64,000 nucleotides of DNA from Stenotrophomonas maltophilia (lineage in GTDB: Bacteria; Pseudomonadota; Gammaproteobacteria; Xanthomonadales; Xanthomonadaceae): NCBI RefSeq assembly GCF_002138415.1, contig NZ_CP015612.1, positions 660,001 through 724,000 of the forward strand, given 5' to 3'. Position 1 is the stretch's first letter. Each line of letters opens with the position of its first letter. The notes beneath the pieces are model-generated. The model was not told where the DNA came from. It saw only the letters and a list, made by a program, of their open reading frames with translations, and made no database searches. Positions 1 through 10,692 of the stretch are shown here, piece by piece. The translations under genes and the position numbers were made by a program.

Positions 1-658
1 CCTCGGCTACGACCAGGGGGGCCGCGATGGCGTGTGGTCGAACTGGAGCTGGCATCGGCTGACTGGCCACAATGTGGTCGGCAACACCCGCGCACGCGCG
101 ATGGTGGGCTGGTACCACAAGCTGATCCAGCGCCCCGACATGCGGCTGGATGTGGGTACCACCGCGATGCACTGGCGCTACCAGAAGGACCTGGGCGGCT
201 ACTCGCTGGGCCAGGGCGGCTACTACAGCCCGCAGCGCTATGCATCGCTGAGCCTGCCGGTCAGCTTTGCCTGGCGCAACGACGTGTGGTCGGTGCGCCT
301 GGATGGCTCGGTCAGTGTGTCCAGTGCGCGTACCTCGTCGATCAGCCGTTTCCCCGACCAGGCCTTGATCGGGCGCGTGATTGCACAGCTTGAGCCGCAG
401 TACGGCCCGCTGCGGCTGGACGAGGCCGGCCTGTACACCGGTGACAGCAGCAGCACGGGCACCGGGTACCGCCTGTACGGCGCGGTGGAGCGCCGCCTCG
501 GCGACCACTTCGTGCTGGGCGCTGCCGGCACCCTCCAGCGCAGCCGCGATTTCTCGCCGAATTCGTTCCAGCTCTACCTGCGCTACACCTTCAAGCCCTG
601 GCAGGGAAACCTGCCGCTGCCCGTATCACCACTGGTGCCGTATGGCGAATTCCGCTGA
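1..658 (+). CDS. bcsC: BcsC C-terminal outer-membrane domain, 5' truncated by window edge
   Basis: An open frame enters from the left edge (reading from base 2) and ends at 658, giving about 218 residues. The sequence has the aromatic-rich alternating strands of an outer-membrane beta barrel (WSNWSWHRLTGHNVV..., final LYLRYTFKPW strand) and resembles the C-terminal porin domain of cellulose synthase operon protein C. In that family an N-terminal TPR domain in the periplasm feeds the glucan to the barrel. The TPR part lies outside the window. The next gene, a GH8 cellulase, overlaps its end by 17 bp, which supports a cellulose-export operon. The family assignment is confident; only the tail can be seen. 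Confidence 0.85.
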   Translation, partial: LGYDQGGRDGVWSNWSWHRLTGHNVVGNTRARAMVGWYHKLIQRPDMRLDVGTTAMHWRYQKDLGGYSLGQGGYYSPQRYASLSLPVSFAWRNDVWSVRLDGSVSVSSARTSSISRFPDQALIGRVIAQLEPQYGPLRLDEAGLYTGDSSSTGTGYRLYGAVERRLGDHFVLGAAGTLQRSRDFSPNSFQLYLRYTFKPWQGNLPLPVSPLVPYGEFR

Positions 659-1775
659 CCTGCGGCGACGGCGCCTGCTGCAGGCGGTCGCCACGCTGCC
701 GCTGCTCGGCGTGTGCCGTGTGCAGGCCGCGCCCGCCCCGCGCTGGCCGGCGTGGCAGGTACTGCTCGACAGCAGCCTGAGCCGTGATGGACGCATGATC
801 GATCGCAGCCAGGACGATCAGCGCAGCACCTCCGAAGGCCAGTCCTATGCCTTGTTCTTCGCCCTGGTCGACAACGACCAGGCGCTGTTCGACCGCATCC
901 TGGGCTGGACCCAGGATAACCTCGCCGAAGGCGACATGGGCAAGCGCCTGCCCGCCTGGCTGTGGGGACGCGACGACGCCGGGGCGTGGCGGGTACTGGA
1001 TGACAATCCAGCTTCGGACTCCGATCTGTGGCTGGCCTACGCGCTGCTGGAAGGCGCGCGGCTGTGGCGCCGTCCCTCCCTGAAGGCCATCGCCGAGGGC
1101 ATGCTGGCGCAGGTACGGGCGCGCGAGATCGTGGACCTGCCCGGGCTCGGCCCAATGCTGTTGCCGGGCCCACAGGGGTTCATCGAAGGGGACGCCACGC
1201 GGGTCAACCCCAGCTATCTGCCCCTGCCGCTGCTGCGCCGCTTTGCGGCGGAGGATCGCAGCGGGCCGTGGCAGGCGCTGGCGCGCAACAGCGTGCAGCT
1301 GTTGCAGCAGAGCAGTCCGCACGGGTTCGCACCGGACTGGGCGGCGTGGAAAGGCGATCGCTTCGTCGTCGATCCGGTGCGCGGTGCGGTCGGCAGCTAC
1401 GATGCGATCCGCTGCTACACCTGGGCAGGCATGACCTCGCCGCACGATCCGTTGTTCCGCACGCAGCTGGCGGCCCTGTCCGGGCCGCTGCAGCGCCTAC
1501 GCAGCGGTGCGCCGATGTGGGAAAAGATCGACACCCGCAGTGGCCAGGGGCAGGGCGAAGGCAACTACGGATTCCGTGCGGCCCTGCTACCGTATCTGAT
1601 CGCGCAGGGCGTCGCGGAGCACGCGCAGTCGCTACGGGCCAGCCTGCCCAGCGCCGAACAGCAGCGTGCTGATGCACCGGCCTATTACTCGCAGATGCTG
1701 GCCCTGTTCGGCTTGGGCTGGGCTGAAGGACGCTGGCGTTTCGCCGCCGACGGCCGCCTGCAGCCCAAGCGCTGA
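642..1775 (+). CDS. bcsZ: Periplasmic GH8 endoglucanase BcsZ
   Basis: 377-aa glycosyl hydrolase family 8 protein that cleaves beta-1,4-glucan during cellulose secretion. The N-terminus has an RRRR cluster followed by a hydrophobic stretch ending near VQA, so it is exported; a Tat-like signal is possible. The GH8 acid/base region is seen as STSEGQSYALFF (Glu65) and the ASDSDLWLAYALLEG motif contains Asp126 and Asp128. The ATG at 642 lies inside the last 17 bp of bcsC and is chosen because the signal peptide starts right after it; the longer upstream frame is only the bcsC shadow. A REP hairpin follows the stop. Length fits BcsZ (about 370 aa). Confidence 0.9.
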   Translation: MANSADLRRRRLLQAVATLPLLGVCRVQAAPAPRWPAWQVLLDSSLSRDGRMIDRSQDDQRSTSEGQSYALFFALVDNDQALFDRILGWTQDNLAEGDMGKRLPAWLWGRDDAGAWRVLDDNPASDSDLWLAYALLEGARLWRRPSLKAIAEGMLAQVRAREIVDLPGLGPMLLPGPQGFIEGDATRVNPSYLPLPLLRRFAAEDRSGPWQALARNSVQLLQQSSPHGFAPDWAAWKGDRFVVDPVRGAVGSYDAIRCYTWAGMTSPHDPLFRTQLAALSGPLQRLRSGAPMWEKIDTRSGQGQGEGNYGFRAALLPYLIAQGVAEHAQSLRASLPSAEQQRADAPAYYSQMLALFGLGWAEGRWRFAADGRLQPKR

Positions 1776-1825
1776 GCGTGCTATCCGCTGGGCATGGCTC
1801 GGCGCTGCCGGTGGAGTTACCGACA

Positions 1826-1862
1826 GGGTCGGATCCCATTGCACGGCAATGGGCTCCGACCC
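1826..1862. repeat. REP hairpin, GGGTCGGATCCC family
   Basis: The inverted repeat GGGTCGGATCCCATTG ... CAATGGGCTCCGACCC sits between two convergent genes (bcsZ and the NCS2 permease). The same palindrome recurs at many other intergenic sites in the window. It has no U-tract, so it is a dispersed repeat more than a classical terminator. Confidence 0.85.
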
Positions 1863-1873
1863 TCAGCCTGGCA

Positions 1874-3190
<1,317 letters not shown>

Positions 3191-3210
3191 GGGGCTTCTC
3201 GCGACAATAA

Positions 3211-3312
3211 GGTGTCACGACCAACGGTCGTGACCTACCCGAATGCAGAACGTGGGTACCGACCGTTGGTCGGTACGCTTCAAAGCGTCACCACCAACGG
3301 TGGTGACCTACC
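3211..3312. repeat. Cluster of three REP palindromes with GTAG-type tails
   Basis: Three imperfect palindromes in a row: GTCACGACCAACGGTCGTGACC, GTACCGACCGTTGGTCGGTAC and GTCACCACCAACGGTGGTGACC, each with a TACC/GGTA flank. They lie between the upstream end of the permease gene and the terminator of ettA. The stems differ in sequence but share the loop core CCAACGG or CCGTTGG. Confidence 0.8.
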
Positions 3313-3320
3313 GGAATGAG

Positions 3321-3344
3321 AAAGGCCGCGCGAGCGCGGCCTTT
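3321..3344 (-). terminator. Intrinsic terminator of ettA
   Basis: AAAGGCCGCG-CGA-GCGCGGCCTTT forms a near-perfect GC hairpin ten bases beyond the ettA stop codon on the minus strand. The short T-run is only three bases, so efficiency is uncertain. The flanking A/T symmetry would let it work in both directions. Confidence 0.65.
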
Positions 3345-3353
3345 CCGGTTGCC

Positions 3354-5018
<1,665 letters not shown>

Positions 5019-5114
5019 GCGGTCTCCGTAGGCGCGGCCCTGCGCCCGGTCCGTCACGGGAACATCCCGTTGCGGCAGCGGGCACAGACTGAAATGGAAT
5101 ACCGCCAATTATAG

Positions 5115-5130
5115 CCGGAACCGGTTCCGG
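5115..5130. promoter_or_regulatory. Perfect 16-bp palindrome between ettA and the RcnB-like gene
   Basis: CCGGAACCGGTTCCGG is a perfect palindrome in the divergent intergenic space, about 100 bp upstream of ettA and 140 bp upstream of the next gene. It could be an operator for either. No regulator is named from this alone. Confidence 0.4.
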
Positions 5131-5200
5131 GCCGCGCCCGGGAAGGGGGCGCCGGGCTGGCCGCCGCCTGAATACTGCGTCACAGTCCTGCAACGGGAAG

Positions 5201-5218
5201 CGTTTCCAGCCGGAAACG
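5201..5218. promoter_or_regulatory. Inverted repeat CGTTTCC-N4-GGAAACG upstream of the RcnB-like gene
   Basis: Seven-base arms around a four-base spacer, about 55 bp before the start at 5273. The position is right for an operator overlapping or just upstream of the promoter. A GGGAAGCG just before it makes a partial third half-site. Confidence 0.45.
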
Positions 5219-5272
5219 GTTCAGATCGGTTGCGCAATATGGGCTCACCACCCACCCGAGCAGAGGTCTGAC

Positions 5273-5755
5273 ATGCGCATCAATCGAGTAATGGCCAGTG
5301 CCGTGGCCTCTGTGCTGGCGCTGGGCGCCGTGGCCCCGGCGTTCGCCGACAACGACCATCGCCGCAACCACGACCGCCGCGAATGGCGCGAGGATCGCCG
5401 TGAGTGGCGCCAGGATCGCCGTGACTGGGAACGCGACCGCCGCGAGGCCCGGCGCGACTACCGCCAGGATCGCCGCGAATGGCACCGCGACCATGACCGC
5501 TACTACCGCCCGGCACCGCCGCGCGTGGTCTATCGCCCTGCGCCGCCGCCGCGTTACGGCAGCTACGGCTGGCGGGTCGGCTCTCCCTATCGCAATTACT
5601 ACTCCGGCCCGGTCTACGTGGTGAACGACTACCCGCGCTACCACCTGCGTCGCCCGCCGTATGGCCACCACTGGATCCGCGATGACCGCGGCAACATGCT
5701 GCTGGTGGCCATCGCCACCGGCGTCATCGCCCAGTACGTGCTCAGCAACCGCTGA
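5273..5755 (+). CDS. RcnB-like periplasmic protein, Arg/Asp/Trp-rich
   Basis: 160 aa. A clear signal peptide ends at PAFA-DNDH (about residue 25). The mature N-terminal half is a run of near-repeats of the form DRREWRxDRR, strongly charged and likely helical. The second half is Pro/Tyr/Arg-rich with a short hydrophobic end ([16 protein letters not shown]) that resembles the C-terminal glycine-zipper-like region of RcnB-family proteins. RcnB in E. coli is a periplasmic factor in nickel/cobalt homeostasis; whether this homologue binds metal is not shown. It is monocistronic and preceded by an inverted repeat at 5201. Confidence 0.6.
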   Translation: MRINRVMASAVASVLALGAVAPAFADNDHRRNHDRREWREDRREWRQDRRDWERDRREARRDYRQDRREWHRDHDRYYRPAPPRVVYRPAPPPRYGSYGWRVGSPYRNYYSGPVYVVNDYPRYHLRRPPYGHHWIRDDRGNMLLVAIATGVIAQYVLSNR

Positions 5756-5766
5756 GGATCGCGGCC

Positions 5767-5826
5767 GGGGTCGGATCCCTTTCCACGGGGTCGGATCCCT
5801 TTCCAAACGGAAAGGGCTCTGACCCC
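5767..5826. repeat. One and a half REP units, GGGTCGGATCCC family
   Basis: A truncated left half (GGGGTCGGATCCCTTTCC) is followed at once by a full palindrome with the same left arm and a right arm GGAAAGGGCTCTGACCCC. This looks like a REP inserted into or duplicated from a REP. Confidence 0.8.
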
Positions 5827-5848
5827 ACAACATCATTCGAAACCATAC

Positions 5849-5882
5849 GGGGCCGGATTCCTTCGGGGATGCCGGCCCCGTC
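5849..5882 (+). terminator. Possible terminator hairpin before glyA
   Basis: GGGGCCGG ... CCGGCCCC forms an 8-bp GC stem around an internal TTCGGGG loop, followed by TCTGTTT. It lies about 95 bp after the RcnB-like gene and 80 bp before glyA. The T content after the stem is weak. Confidence 0.4.
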
Positions 5883-5964
5883 TGTTTCGGCCCCGGCAGG
5901 CCCGGTGCGGGGCTACAATCGGGGGCTGAGTCGTACCCCTTTTCCCTGCCTGCTGGAGTACCCG

Positions 5965-7218
5965 ATGTTCCCGCGTGACGTCCGCATCGAATCCTACGAT
6001 CCCGAACTGGCCAAGGCCATCGCCGCTGAGACCCAGCGCCAGGAAGACCACGTCGAGCTGATCGCCAGCGAGAACTACACCAGCCCGGCGGTGATGGAAG
6101 CCCAGGGCAGCCAGCTGACCAACAAGTACGCCGAAGGCTACCCGGGCAAGCGCTACTACGGTGGCTGCGAATACGTGGACATCGCCGAGCAGCTGGCGAT
6201 CGACCGCCTGAAGCAGCTGTTCGGCGCCGACTACGCCAACGTGCAGCCGCACAGCGGCTCGCAGGCCAACCAGGCCGTGTACTTCGCCCTGCTGCAGCCG
6301 GGTGACACCATCCTCGGCATGAGCCTGGCCCACGGCGGCCACCTCACCCACGGTGCCAAGGTCAACGCCTCGGGCAAGCTGTTCAACGCTGTGCAGTACG
6401 GCGTGAACGACCAGGGCCTGATCGATTACGACGAAGTCGAGCGCCTGGCTCTGGAGCACAAGCCGAAGATGGTCGTGGCTGGCTTCTCGGCCTACTCGCA
6501 GGTGATCGACTGGGCGCGCTTCCGCGCCATCGCCGACAAGGTCGGTGCCTACCTGTTCGTCGACATGGCCCACGTTGCCGGCCTGGTCGCCGCAGGCGTC
6601 TACCCCAGCCCGCTGGAGCACGCCCACGTGGTCACCTCCACCACCCACAAGACCCTGCGCGGCCCGCGTGGCGGCATCATCGTCGCCAAGGGCGCCGACG
6701 AAGACCTGGTCAAGAAGCTGCAGTCGATCGTGTTCCCGGGCATCCAGGGTGGTCCGCTGATGCACGTCATCGCCGGCAAGGCCGTGGCCTTCAAGGAAGC
6801 GCTGGAACCGGGCTTCAAGGCCTACCAGCAGCAGGTGGTGAAGAACGCCCAGGCGATGGCCAATACGCTGATTGCGCGCGGCTACAAGATCGTCTCCGGT
6901 GGCACCCAGAACCACCTGATGCTGGTCGACATGATCGGCAAGGACGTGTCCGGCAAGGACGCGGAAGCGGCGCTGGGCAAGGCGCACATCACCGTCAACA
7001 AGAACTCGGTGCCGAACGACCCGCGTTCGCCGTTCGTGACCTCGGGCCTGCGCCTGGGTACCCCGGCGGTAACCACCCGTGGTTACGTTGAACAGGACTG
7101 CGTGGACCTGGCCAACTGGATCGCCGACGTGCTCGACGCGCCGAACGATGACGCCGTCATCGCCCGCGTGCGCGACGCCGTCAGCGTGCAGTGCCGCAAG
7201 TATCCGGTCTACGGCTGA
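5965..7218 (+). CDS. glyA: Serine hydroxymethyltransferase
   Basis: 417-aa cytosolic PLP enzyme that interconverts serine and glycine while charging tetrahydrofolate with a one-carbon unit. [14 protein letters not shown] is typical at the N-terminus, and the PLP lysine is Lys229 in [13 protein letters not shown], the same number as in E. coli. The ATG at 5965 has a GGAG 8 bases upstream and gives the canonical length. No glycine riboswitch or other structured leader was recognised in the 80 bp before it. A pair of REPs follows the stop. The partial metF at the far end of the window belongs to the same C1 pathway but is not linked. Confidence 0.97.
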   Translation: MFPRDVRIESYDPELAKAIAAETQRQEDHVELIASENYTSPAVMEAQGSQLTNKYAEGYPGKRYYGGCEYVDIAEQLAIDRLKQLFGADYANVQPHSGSQANQAVYFALLQPGDTILGMSLAHGGHLTHGAKVNASGKLFNAVQYGVNDQGLIDYDEVERLALEHKPKMVVAGFSAYSQVIDWARFRAIADKVGAYLFVDMAHVAGLVAAGVYPSPLEHAHVVTSTTHKTLRGPRGGIIVAKGADEDLVKKLQSIVFPGIQGGPLMHVIAGKAVAFKEALEPGFKAYQQQVVKNAQAMANTLIARGYKIVSGGTQNHLMLVDMIGKDVSGKDAEAALGKAHITVNKNSVPNDPRSPFVTSGLRLGTPAVTTRGYVEQDCVDLANWIADVLDAPNDDAVIARVRDAVSVQCRKYPVYG

Positions 7219-7226
7219 TCGAAGCA

Positions 7227-7324
7227 GGGGTCAGAGCCCTTTCCTGACGGAAAGGGATCCGACCCCCAAAACCCGGATCGAAGCAGGGGTCGGATCCCTT
7301 CCCGCAGGGAAGGGCTCTGACCCC
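7227..7324. repeat. Two REP palindromes in opposite orientation
   Basis: Two GGGTCGGATCCC-family units (7227-7266 and 7286-7324), each preceded by the same GATCGAAGCA tag. Their stem sequences are inverted relative to each other, so the unit is a REP pair of the BIME type. Confidence 0.85.
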
Positions 7325-7343
7325 GTCATCAGGAATCCCGCGC

Positions 7344-7763
7344 ATGGATGAGCGCCACCTCAAGTACCTCTACACCGCGCTGGCCGTGCTGTTTGGCCTG
7401 CCCAGCCTGGCGATGGGCGGCGCGGCGGCGACGATGCTGCTGCTGATGGGGCTGGGCCAGTTCGGTCATGGCACCTTGGCATCGGTAACGGTGATGCCGC
7501 TGTGGGGCCTGGCTGGCATTGCCGGCTGCCTGGCCTGGTTGTGGCTGAGCGCGGGTTTTCTGCTGCAGGGGCGTGCCGGGCTGCACGTGCACCGCCTCTG
7601 GTGGTGGATGCTGCTGGCGGGCGGTCTCGCCGCCTTGCCCCCGCTGGGGCTTGCGCTGTGGTGGGGCGTCACCGTGCACGCCGAAGGCATCACCCTGTTG
7701 CTGCTGGGCCCGTCGATGCTGGTGCCGGCGGCGATGCTGGTGTGGATCAAACGCTGCGCATGA
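7344..7763 (+). CDS. Small inner-membrane protein of unknown function, paralogue A
   Basis: 139 aa with four predicted membrane segments and short loops. I do not recognise a named family. It begins MDERHLKYLYTALAVLFGLPSLAMGG and is clearly similar to the next gene, which begins MDERLHKRWTAIAGLLVGLPTVAAGG; both have a PLWGLAGIAGCLAWLWLS-type third segment and a Pro-Ser/Pro-Leu-Leu-Val end. The two are tandem duplicates with a 27-bp gap, probably one transcript. Nothing in the sequence hints at substrate or partner. Confidence 0.7.
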   Translation: MDERHLKYLYTALAVLFGLPSLAMGGAAATMLLLMGLGQFGHGTLASVTVMPLWGLAGIAGCLAWLWLSAGFLLQGRAGLHVHRLWWWMLLAGGLAALPPLGLALWWGVTVHAEGITLLLLGPSMLVPAAMLVWIKRCA

Positions 7764-7790
7764 CGTGGCCCATGGAAGGAGACCGAACGC

Positions 7791-8240
7791 ATGGATGAGC
7801 GTCTGCACAAACGCTGGACGGCGATCGCCGGCCTGCTGGTGGGCCTGCCCACCGTGGCGGCAGGCGGCACAGGTGCCGTGCTGGGGCTGATGGTCGTATG
7901 GGACGGCAAGTACCTGACGGGCGACGAGCACAGGCTGTTGCTGCTGTGGTCATCGGCCGGAATCCTGGGCGTGTTGTCCTGGTTGTGGCTGAGCGGTCTC
8001 TTCCTGTGGCGCGGCGTTAACGGCCTGCGTCACTCCCCGGTTGTCGCCTGGGTAGGGCTGGTGCTGGGGGCCCTGGCCGCATTGGGCGTGGTTGCCGCCG
8101 CGCTGTACTTCACCTTCAAGCACGGGGAGATCTCGACCCTGGCCTTCCTCGGGTTCGGCCCGCCGCTGCTGGTGATGGCAGGGCATCTGGCGTGGCTGCG
8201 TTGGGCGCGCGCGGCCTCGGCGCCGCCGGCACCCGGTTGA
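7791..8240 (+). CDS. Small inner-membrane protein of unknown function, paralogue B
   Basis: 149 aa, four predicted membrane segments, tandem paralogue of the preceding gene. A GGAG-type ribosome site (GGAAGGAGACC) lies about 10 bases before the ATG, stronger than that of paralogue A. Shared marks are the MDER start, the GLP(S/T)xAxGG first helix, and LSWLWLSGLFLWRG against LAWLWLSAGFLLQG. The C-terminus carries a small basic/Ala-Pro tail. No function is proposed. Confidence 0.7.
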   Translation: MDERLHKRWTAIAGLLVGLPTVAAGGTGAVLGLMVVWDGKYLTGDEHRLLLLWSSAGILGVLSWLWLSGLFLWRGVNGLRHSPVVAWVGLVLGALAALGVVAAALYFTFKHGEISTLAFLGFGPPLLVMAGHLAWLRWARAASAPPAPG

Positions 8241-8325
8241 ACGCGCAGCGCTGACCGCGCTGGAGGCTCTGTTCGGCCGAAATGCAGGCACTTCCGCGCA
8301 GACAGCATTTGCTGCGGGGCCCTTT

Positions 8326-8378
8326 CTCAGGTACCTTTGCGACGCTGCCATGACCGTGGCAATAGGTACTTTCCTGAG
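8326..8378 (+). promoter_or_regulatory. Three-tier leader hairpin just upstream of nrdR
   Basis: CTCAGG (8326) pairs with CCTGAG (8373), TACC (8332) with GGTA (8365), and TGCC (8346) with GGCA (8358), giving one nested stem whose base ends 11 nt before the nrdR start codon. The arrangement could affect ribosome access. It matches no leader class I can name. Confidence 0.4.
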
Positions 8379-8389
8379 CCAGGCGTTCC

Positions 8390-8911
8390 ATGCACTGCCC
8401 CTTCTGCCAACATGCCGATACCCGGGTCATCGACTCGCGCGTCTCCGAAGACGGCGCGACGATCCGTCGTCGGCGTGAATGCGAAGCCTGCGGCGAGCGC
8501 TTCAGCACCATGGAAACGGTCGAACTGAAGCTGCCCGCCATCGTCAAGAGCGATGGCACCCGCGAGGCGTTCGACCAGCGCAAGGTGCGTGCAGGCTTCG
8601 ACCGCGCGCTGCAGAAGCGTGCGGTGGCCGAAGACAAGATCGAAGCGGCGGTACGCGCCGTGGTCCATCAGCTGCGCATCAGCGGCGAGCGCGAGGTGCC
8701 CTCGATCAAGGTCGGCGAGTTCGTCATGAACGAACTGCGCAAGCTCGACCATGTCGGCTATGTGCGTTTTGCTTCGGTGTACCGCAGCTTCGAGGACGTG
8801 GCCGATTTCCGCGAAGAGATCGAGAAGCTCGAGCGCGACCTGCCATCCAGTACCGAACAGCTGCAGCTGCTGGGCGACGTGATAGCCCTGACCAAGAAGA
8901 AGAAGGGCTGA
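8390..8911 (+). CDS. nrdR: Transcriptional repressor NrdR
   Basis: 173-aa regulator of ribonucleotide reductase genes. An N-terminal zinc ribbon (CPFC at residues 3-6 and CEAC at 31-34) with the RRRREC basic patch binds NrdR boxes, and an ATP-cone domain follows ([19 protein letters not shown] ... [13 protein letters not shown]) that senses ATP/dATP. The C-terminus ends with a KKKK tract. It sits between glyA and ribD, as in many gammaproteobacteria where nrdR-ribD are neighbours. Two or more REPs separate it from ribD, so cotranscription is uncertain. Confidence 0.96.
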   Translation: MHCPFCQHADTRVIDSRVSEDGATIRRRRECEACGERFSTMETVELKLPAIVKSDGTREAFDQRKVRAGFDRALQKRAVAEDKIEAAVRAVVHQLRISGEREVPSIKVGEFVMNELRKLDHVGYVRFASVYRSFEDVADFREEIEKLERDLPSSTEQLQLLGDVIALTKKKKG

Positions 8912-8918
8912 CGCCCCG

Positions 8919-9014
8919 GTAGATGCCAACCTTGGTTGGCACAGATATCTGCTTCGGTGGGTGCCAACCTTGGTTGGCACAGTGGCGCCCATCCACGCAT
9001 GGCGTGGATCTACA
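8919..9014. repeat. REP cluster between nrdR and ribD
   Basis: Two direct copies of the GTGCCAACCTTGGTTGGCAC type (8919-8942 and 8957-8980), then one ATCCACGCATGGCGTGGAT palindrome ending in CTAC (8988-9014). Because these run through an open frame they extend the ribD reading frame upstream artificially. Confidence 0.85.
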
Positions 9015-9042
9015 CCGCCACCGGCGGCGTTACCATGGCCGC

Positions 9043-10128
9043 ATGACCACCCCGTTCTCCGTTCTCGACCACCTGCACATGGCCAACGCACTGCGTCTGG
9101 CCGAGCGTGCCGCCTACACCACCCGCCCCAACCCGATGGTCGGCTGCGTGATCGCCCACGGCGAACGTGTGGTCGGGCAGGGCTGGCACCAGCGCGCCGG
9201 TGGACCGCACGCTGAGGTGTTCGCGCTGCGCGAGTCCGGCAGCGAGGCCCGCGGTGCCACCGCCTACGTCACCCTGGAACCGTGCGCGCACTACGGTCGT
9301 ACGCCGCCGTGTGCGCTGGCCCTGATCGAAGCGGGCGTATCGCGTGTAGTCGCGGCAATGCGTGATCCGTTCCCGAAGGTCGATGGCGGTGGCTTCGATC
9401 TGCTGCGCAATGCCGGCATCGAGGTCGCCGAAGGGCTGATGGCGGCGCAGGCGCGTGAGCTCAACAAGGGTTTCCTGTCACGCGTGGAGCGCAACCGGCC
9501 GTGGTTGCGGGTGAAGCTGGCAGCCAGCCTCGACGGCCGTACCGCAATGGCCGATGGCAGCTCGAAGTGGATCACCGGCCCGGCTGCGCGCGAAGACGTT
9601 CAGCACTGGCGCGCGCGTGCGGGTGCGATCCTGACCGGCGCCGACACGGTGCTGGCCGACGACCCGATGCTGACCGTGCGCCTGGCCGATACCGAGGTGA
9701 TGCCGCCACTGCGCGTGGTGCTCGATTCGCGCCTGCGCTCACTGGAGTGCAGCCGCGTGCGCGAGGGCGGGGCACCGACGCTGTACCTGCACGATACTGC
9801 AGTGAGCGCACCAGATGCGGCCGACGCCGAATTCGCCAGCGTACCCTGCGTTGATGGGAGGCTGGACCTGGGCGCGGTGCTGGCGCTGATGGCCGAGCGC
9901 GGCATCAACGAAGTGCATACCGAAGCCGGCGCGACGCTGGCCGGTGCCTTGCTGCGCGGCGGCTGGGTGGACGAACTGCTGCTGTATCAGGCGCCCACGC
10001 TGCTGGGCGATACCGGTCGTCCGCTGCTGGCCGGTCTCGGCATCGATGCCGTGGACCAGCAGCGTCGCCTGCGTGTGATTGACCAGCGCCAGGTAGGCGA
10101 GGACATCAGGCTGCTGCTGCGCCCGTGA
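9043..10128 (+). CDS. ribD: Bifunctional riboflavin pyrimidine deaminase/reductase RibD
   Basis: 361 aa. It deaminates the GTP cyclohydrolase II product and then reduces its ribosyl side chain. The N-terminal deaminase has the zinc motif PHAEVFAL plus TLEPCAHYGRTPPC; the C-terminal reductase domain begins near WLRVKLAASLDGR with the SKWITG segment. The ATG at 9043 (MTTPFSVLDH) is preferred, since the longer frame to 8923 only translates REP DNA. The other rib genes lie 2.7 kb further on, behind three minus-strand genes and their own FMN riboswitch, so ribD is not under that switch. Confidence 0.95.
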   Translation: MTTPFSVLDHLHMANALRLAERAAYTTRPNPMVGCVIAHGERVVGQGWHQRAGGPHAEVFALRESGSEARGATAYVTLEPCAHYGRTPPCALALIEAGVSRVVAAMRDPFPKVDGGGFDLLRNAGIEVAEGLMAAQARELNKGFLSRVERNRPWLRVKLAASLDGRTAMADGSSKWITGPAAREDVQHWRARAGAILTGADTVLADDPMLTVRLADTEVMPPLRVVLDSRLRSLECSRVREGGAPTLYLHDTAVSAPDAADAEFASVPCVDGRLDLGAVLALMAERGINEVHTEAGATLAGALLRGGWVDELLLYQAPTLLGDTGRPLLAGLGIDAVDQQRRLRVIDQRQVGEDIRLLLRP

Positions 10129-10162
10129 GGGAATGACGCAGAGCATGGGCGACGCCGTGTCG

Positions 10163-10558
10163 TCAGGCATCCTCGTCGTCTTCTTCGCCGACCGGGCACT
10201 GGCCTTTCCACTGCTGCTTCCACAGCGCATGCAGGTTGCGGCAGTACGCGCCCAGTGCGTCGCCCGGCAGGTTCTTCGCCTTCAATCGCAACTGGTGACG
10301 GGTAAAACCGTCGTCGTACTCATGCGGCAGTACCAGCACGGCACACTGATCGTGATACATCAGGAACGCGTGGCAGTCGTCGTCTTCGCTCATCCACGCA
10401 TCCAGCTGCCTGTCGCTCAGCAGGGTTGACTCGAAGGCAACCGCTGGGATGACCGAGAAGGTCGTAATCCTGGACTTGGGTACTTTGGCTTGCCCGCATG
10501 CCCCCAGCGCCAGCAGCGCCAGCAACATGACCATGGTCGACGTCGTGCGGTGTTTCAT
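10163..10558 (-). CDS. Small lipoprotein of unknown function
   Basis: 131 aa. The signal peptide ends in a lipobox, LLALGAC, so Cys would be lipidated and the protein membrane-anchored. The mature part has Cys residues in DDDCHAF, YHDQCAV, AYCRNLH and GQCPVG, suggesting disulfides, and an acidic EEDDEDA tail. I recognise no family. The ATG at 10558 is chosen because the signal peptide starts there; the longer frame adds 32 residues without a signal. Confidence 0.65.
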   Translation of the reverse strand: MKHRTTSTMVMLLALLALGACGQAKVPKSRITTFSVIPAVAFESTLLSDRQLDAWMSEDDDCHAFLMYHDQCAVLVLPHEYDDGFTRHQLRLKAKNLPGDALGAYCRNLHALWKQQWKGQCPVGEEDDEDA

Positions 10559-10659
10559 GCGGTTGCCCCGGTGGAAGAGGGCAACAGCATTGACCATGCA
10601 GGCCGTACAGGGCCATGCAACGGTTCTGAAAGTGCGGATGCAGCCCTCATCCACGACCG

Positions 10660-10687
10660 GGAGCCGAGCGTGGGCTCGGCTCTACAC
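10660..10687. repeat. REP hairpin, AGCCGAGC family
   Basis: GAGCCGAGCGTGGGCTCGGCTCTAC in the minus-strand gap between the lipoprotein and the next upstream gene, with the GTAG tag on the complementary strand. Confidence 0.8.
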
Positions 10688-10692
10688 GTGCC

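Noticed and set aside
5883..5964. Glycine riboswitch in front of glyA
   Set aside because: The leader is only about 80 bp and shows none of the aptamer blocks.
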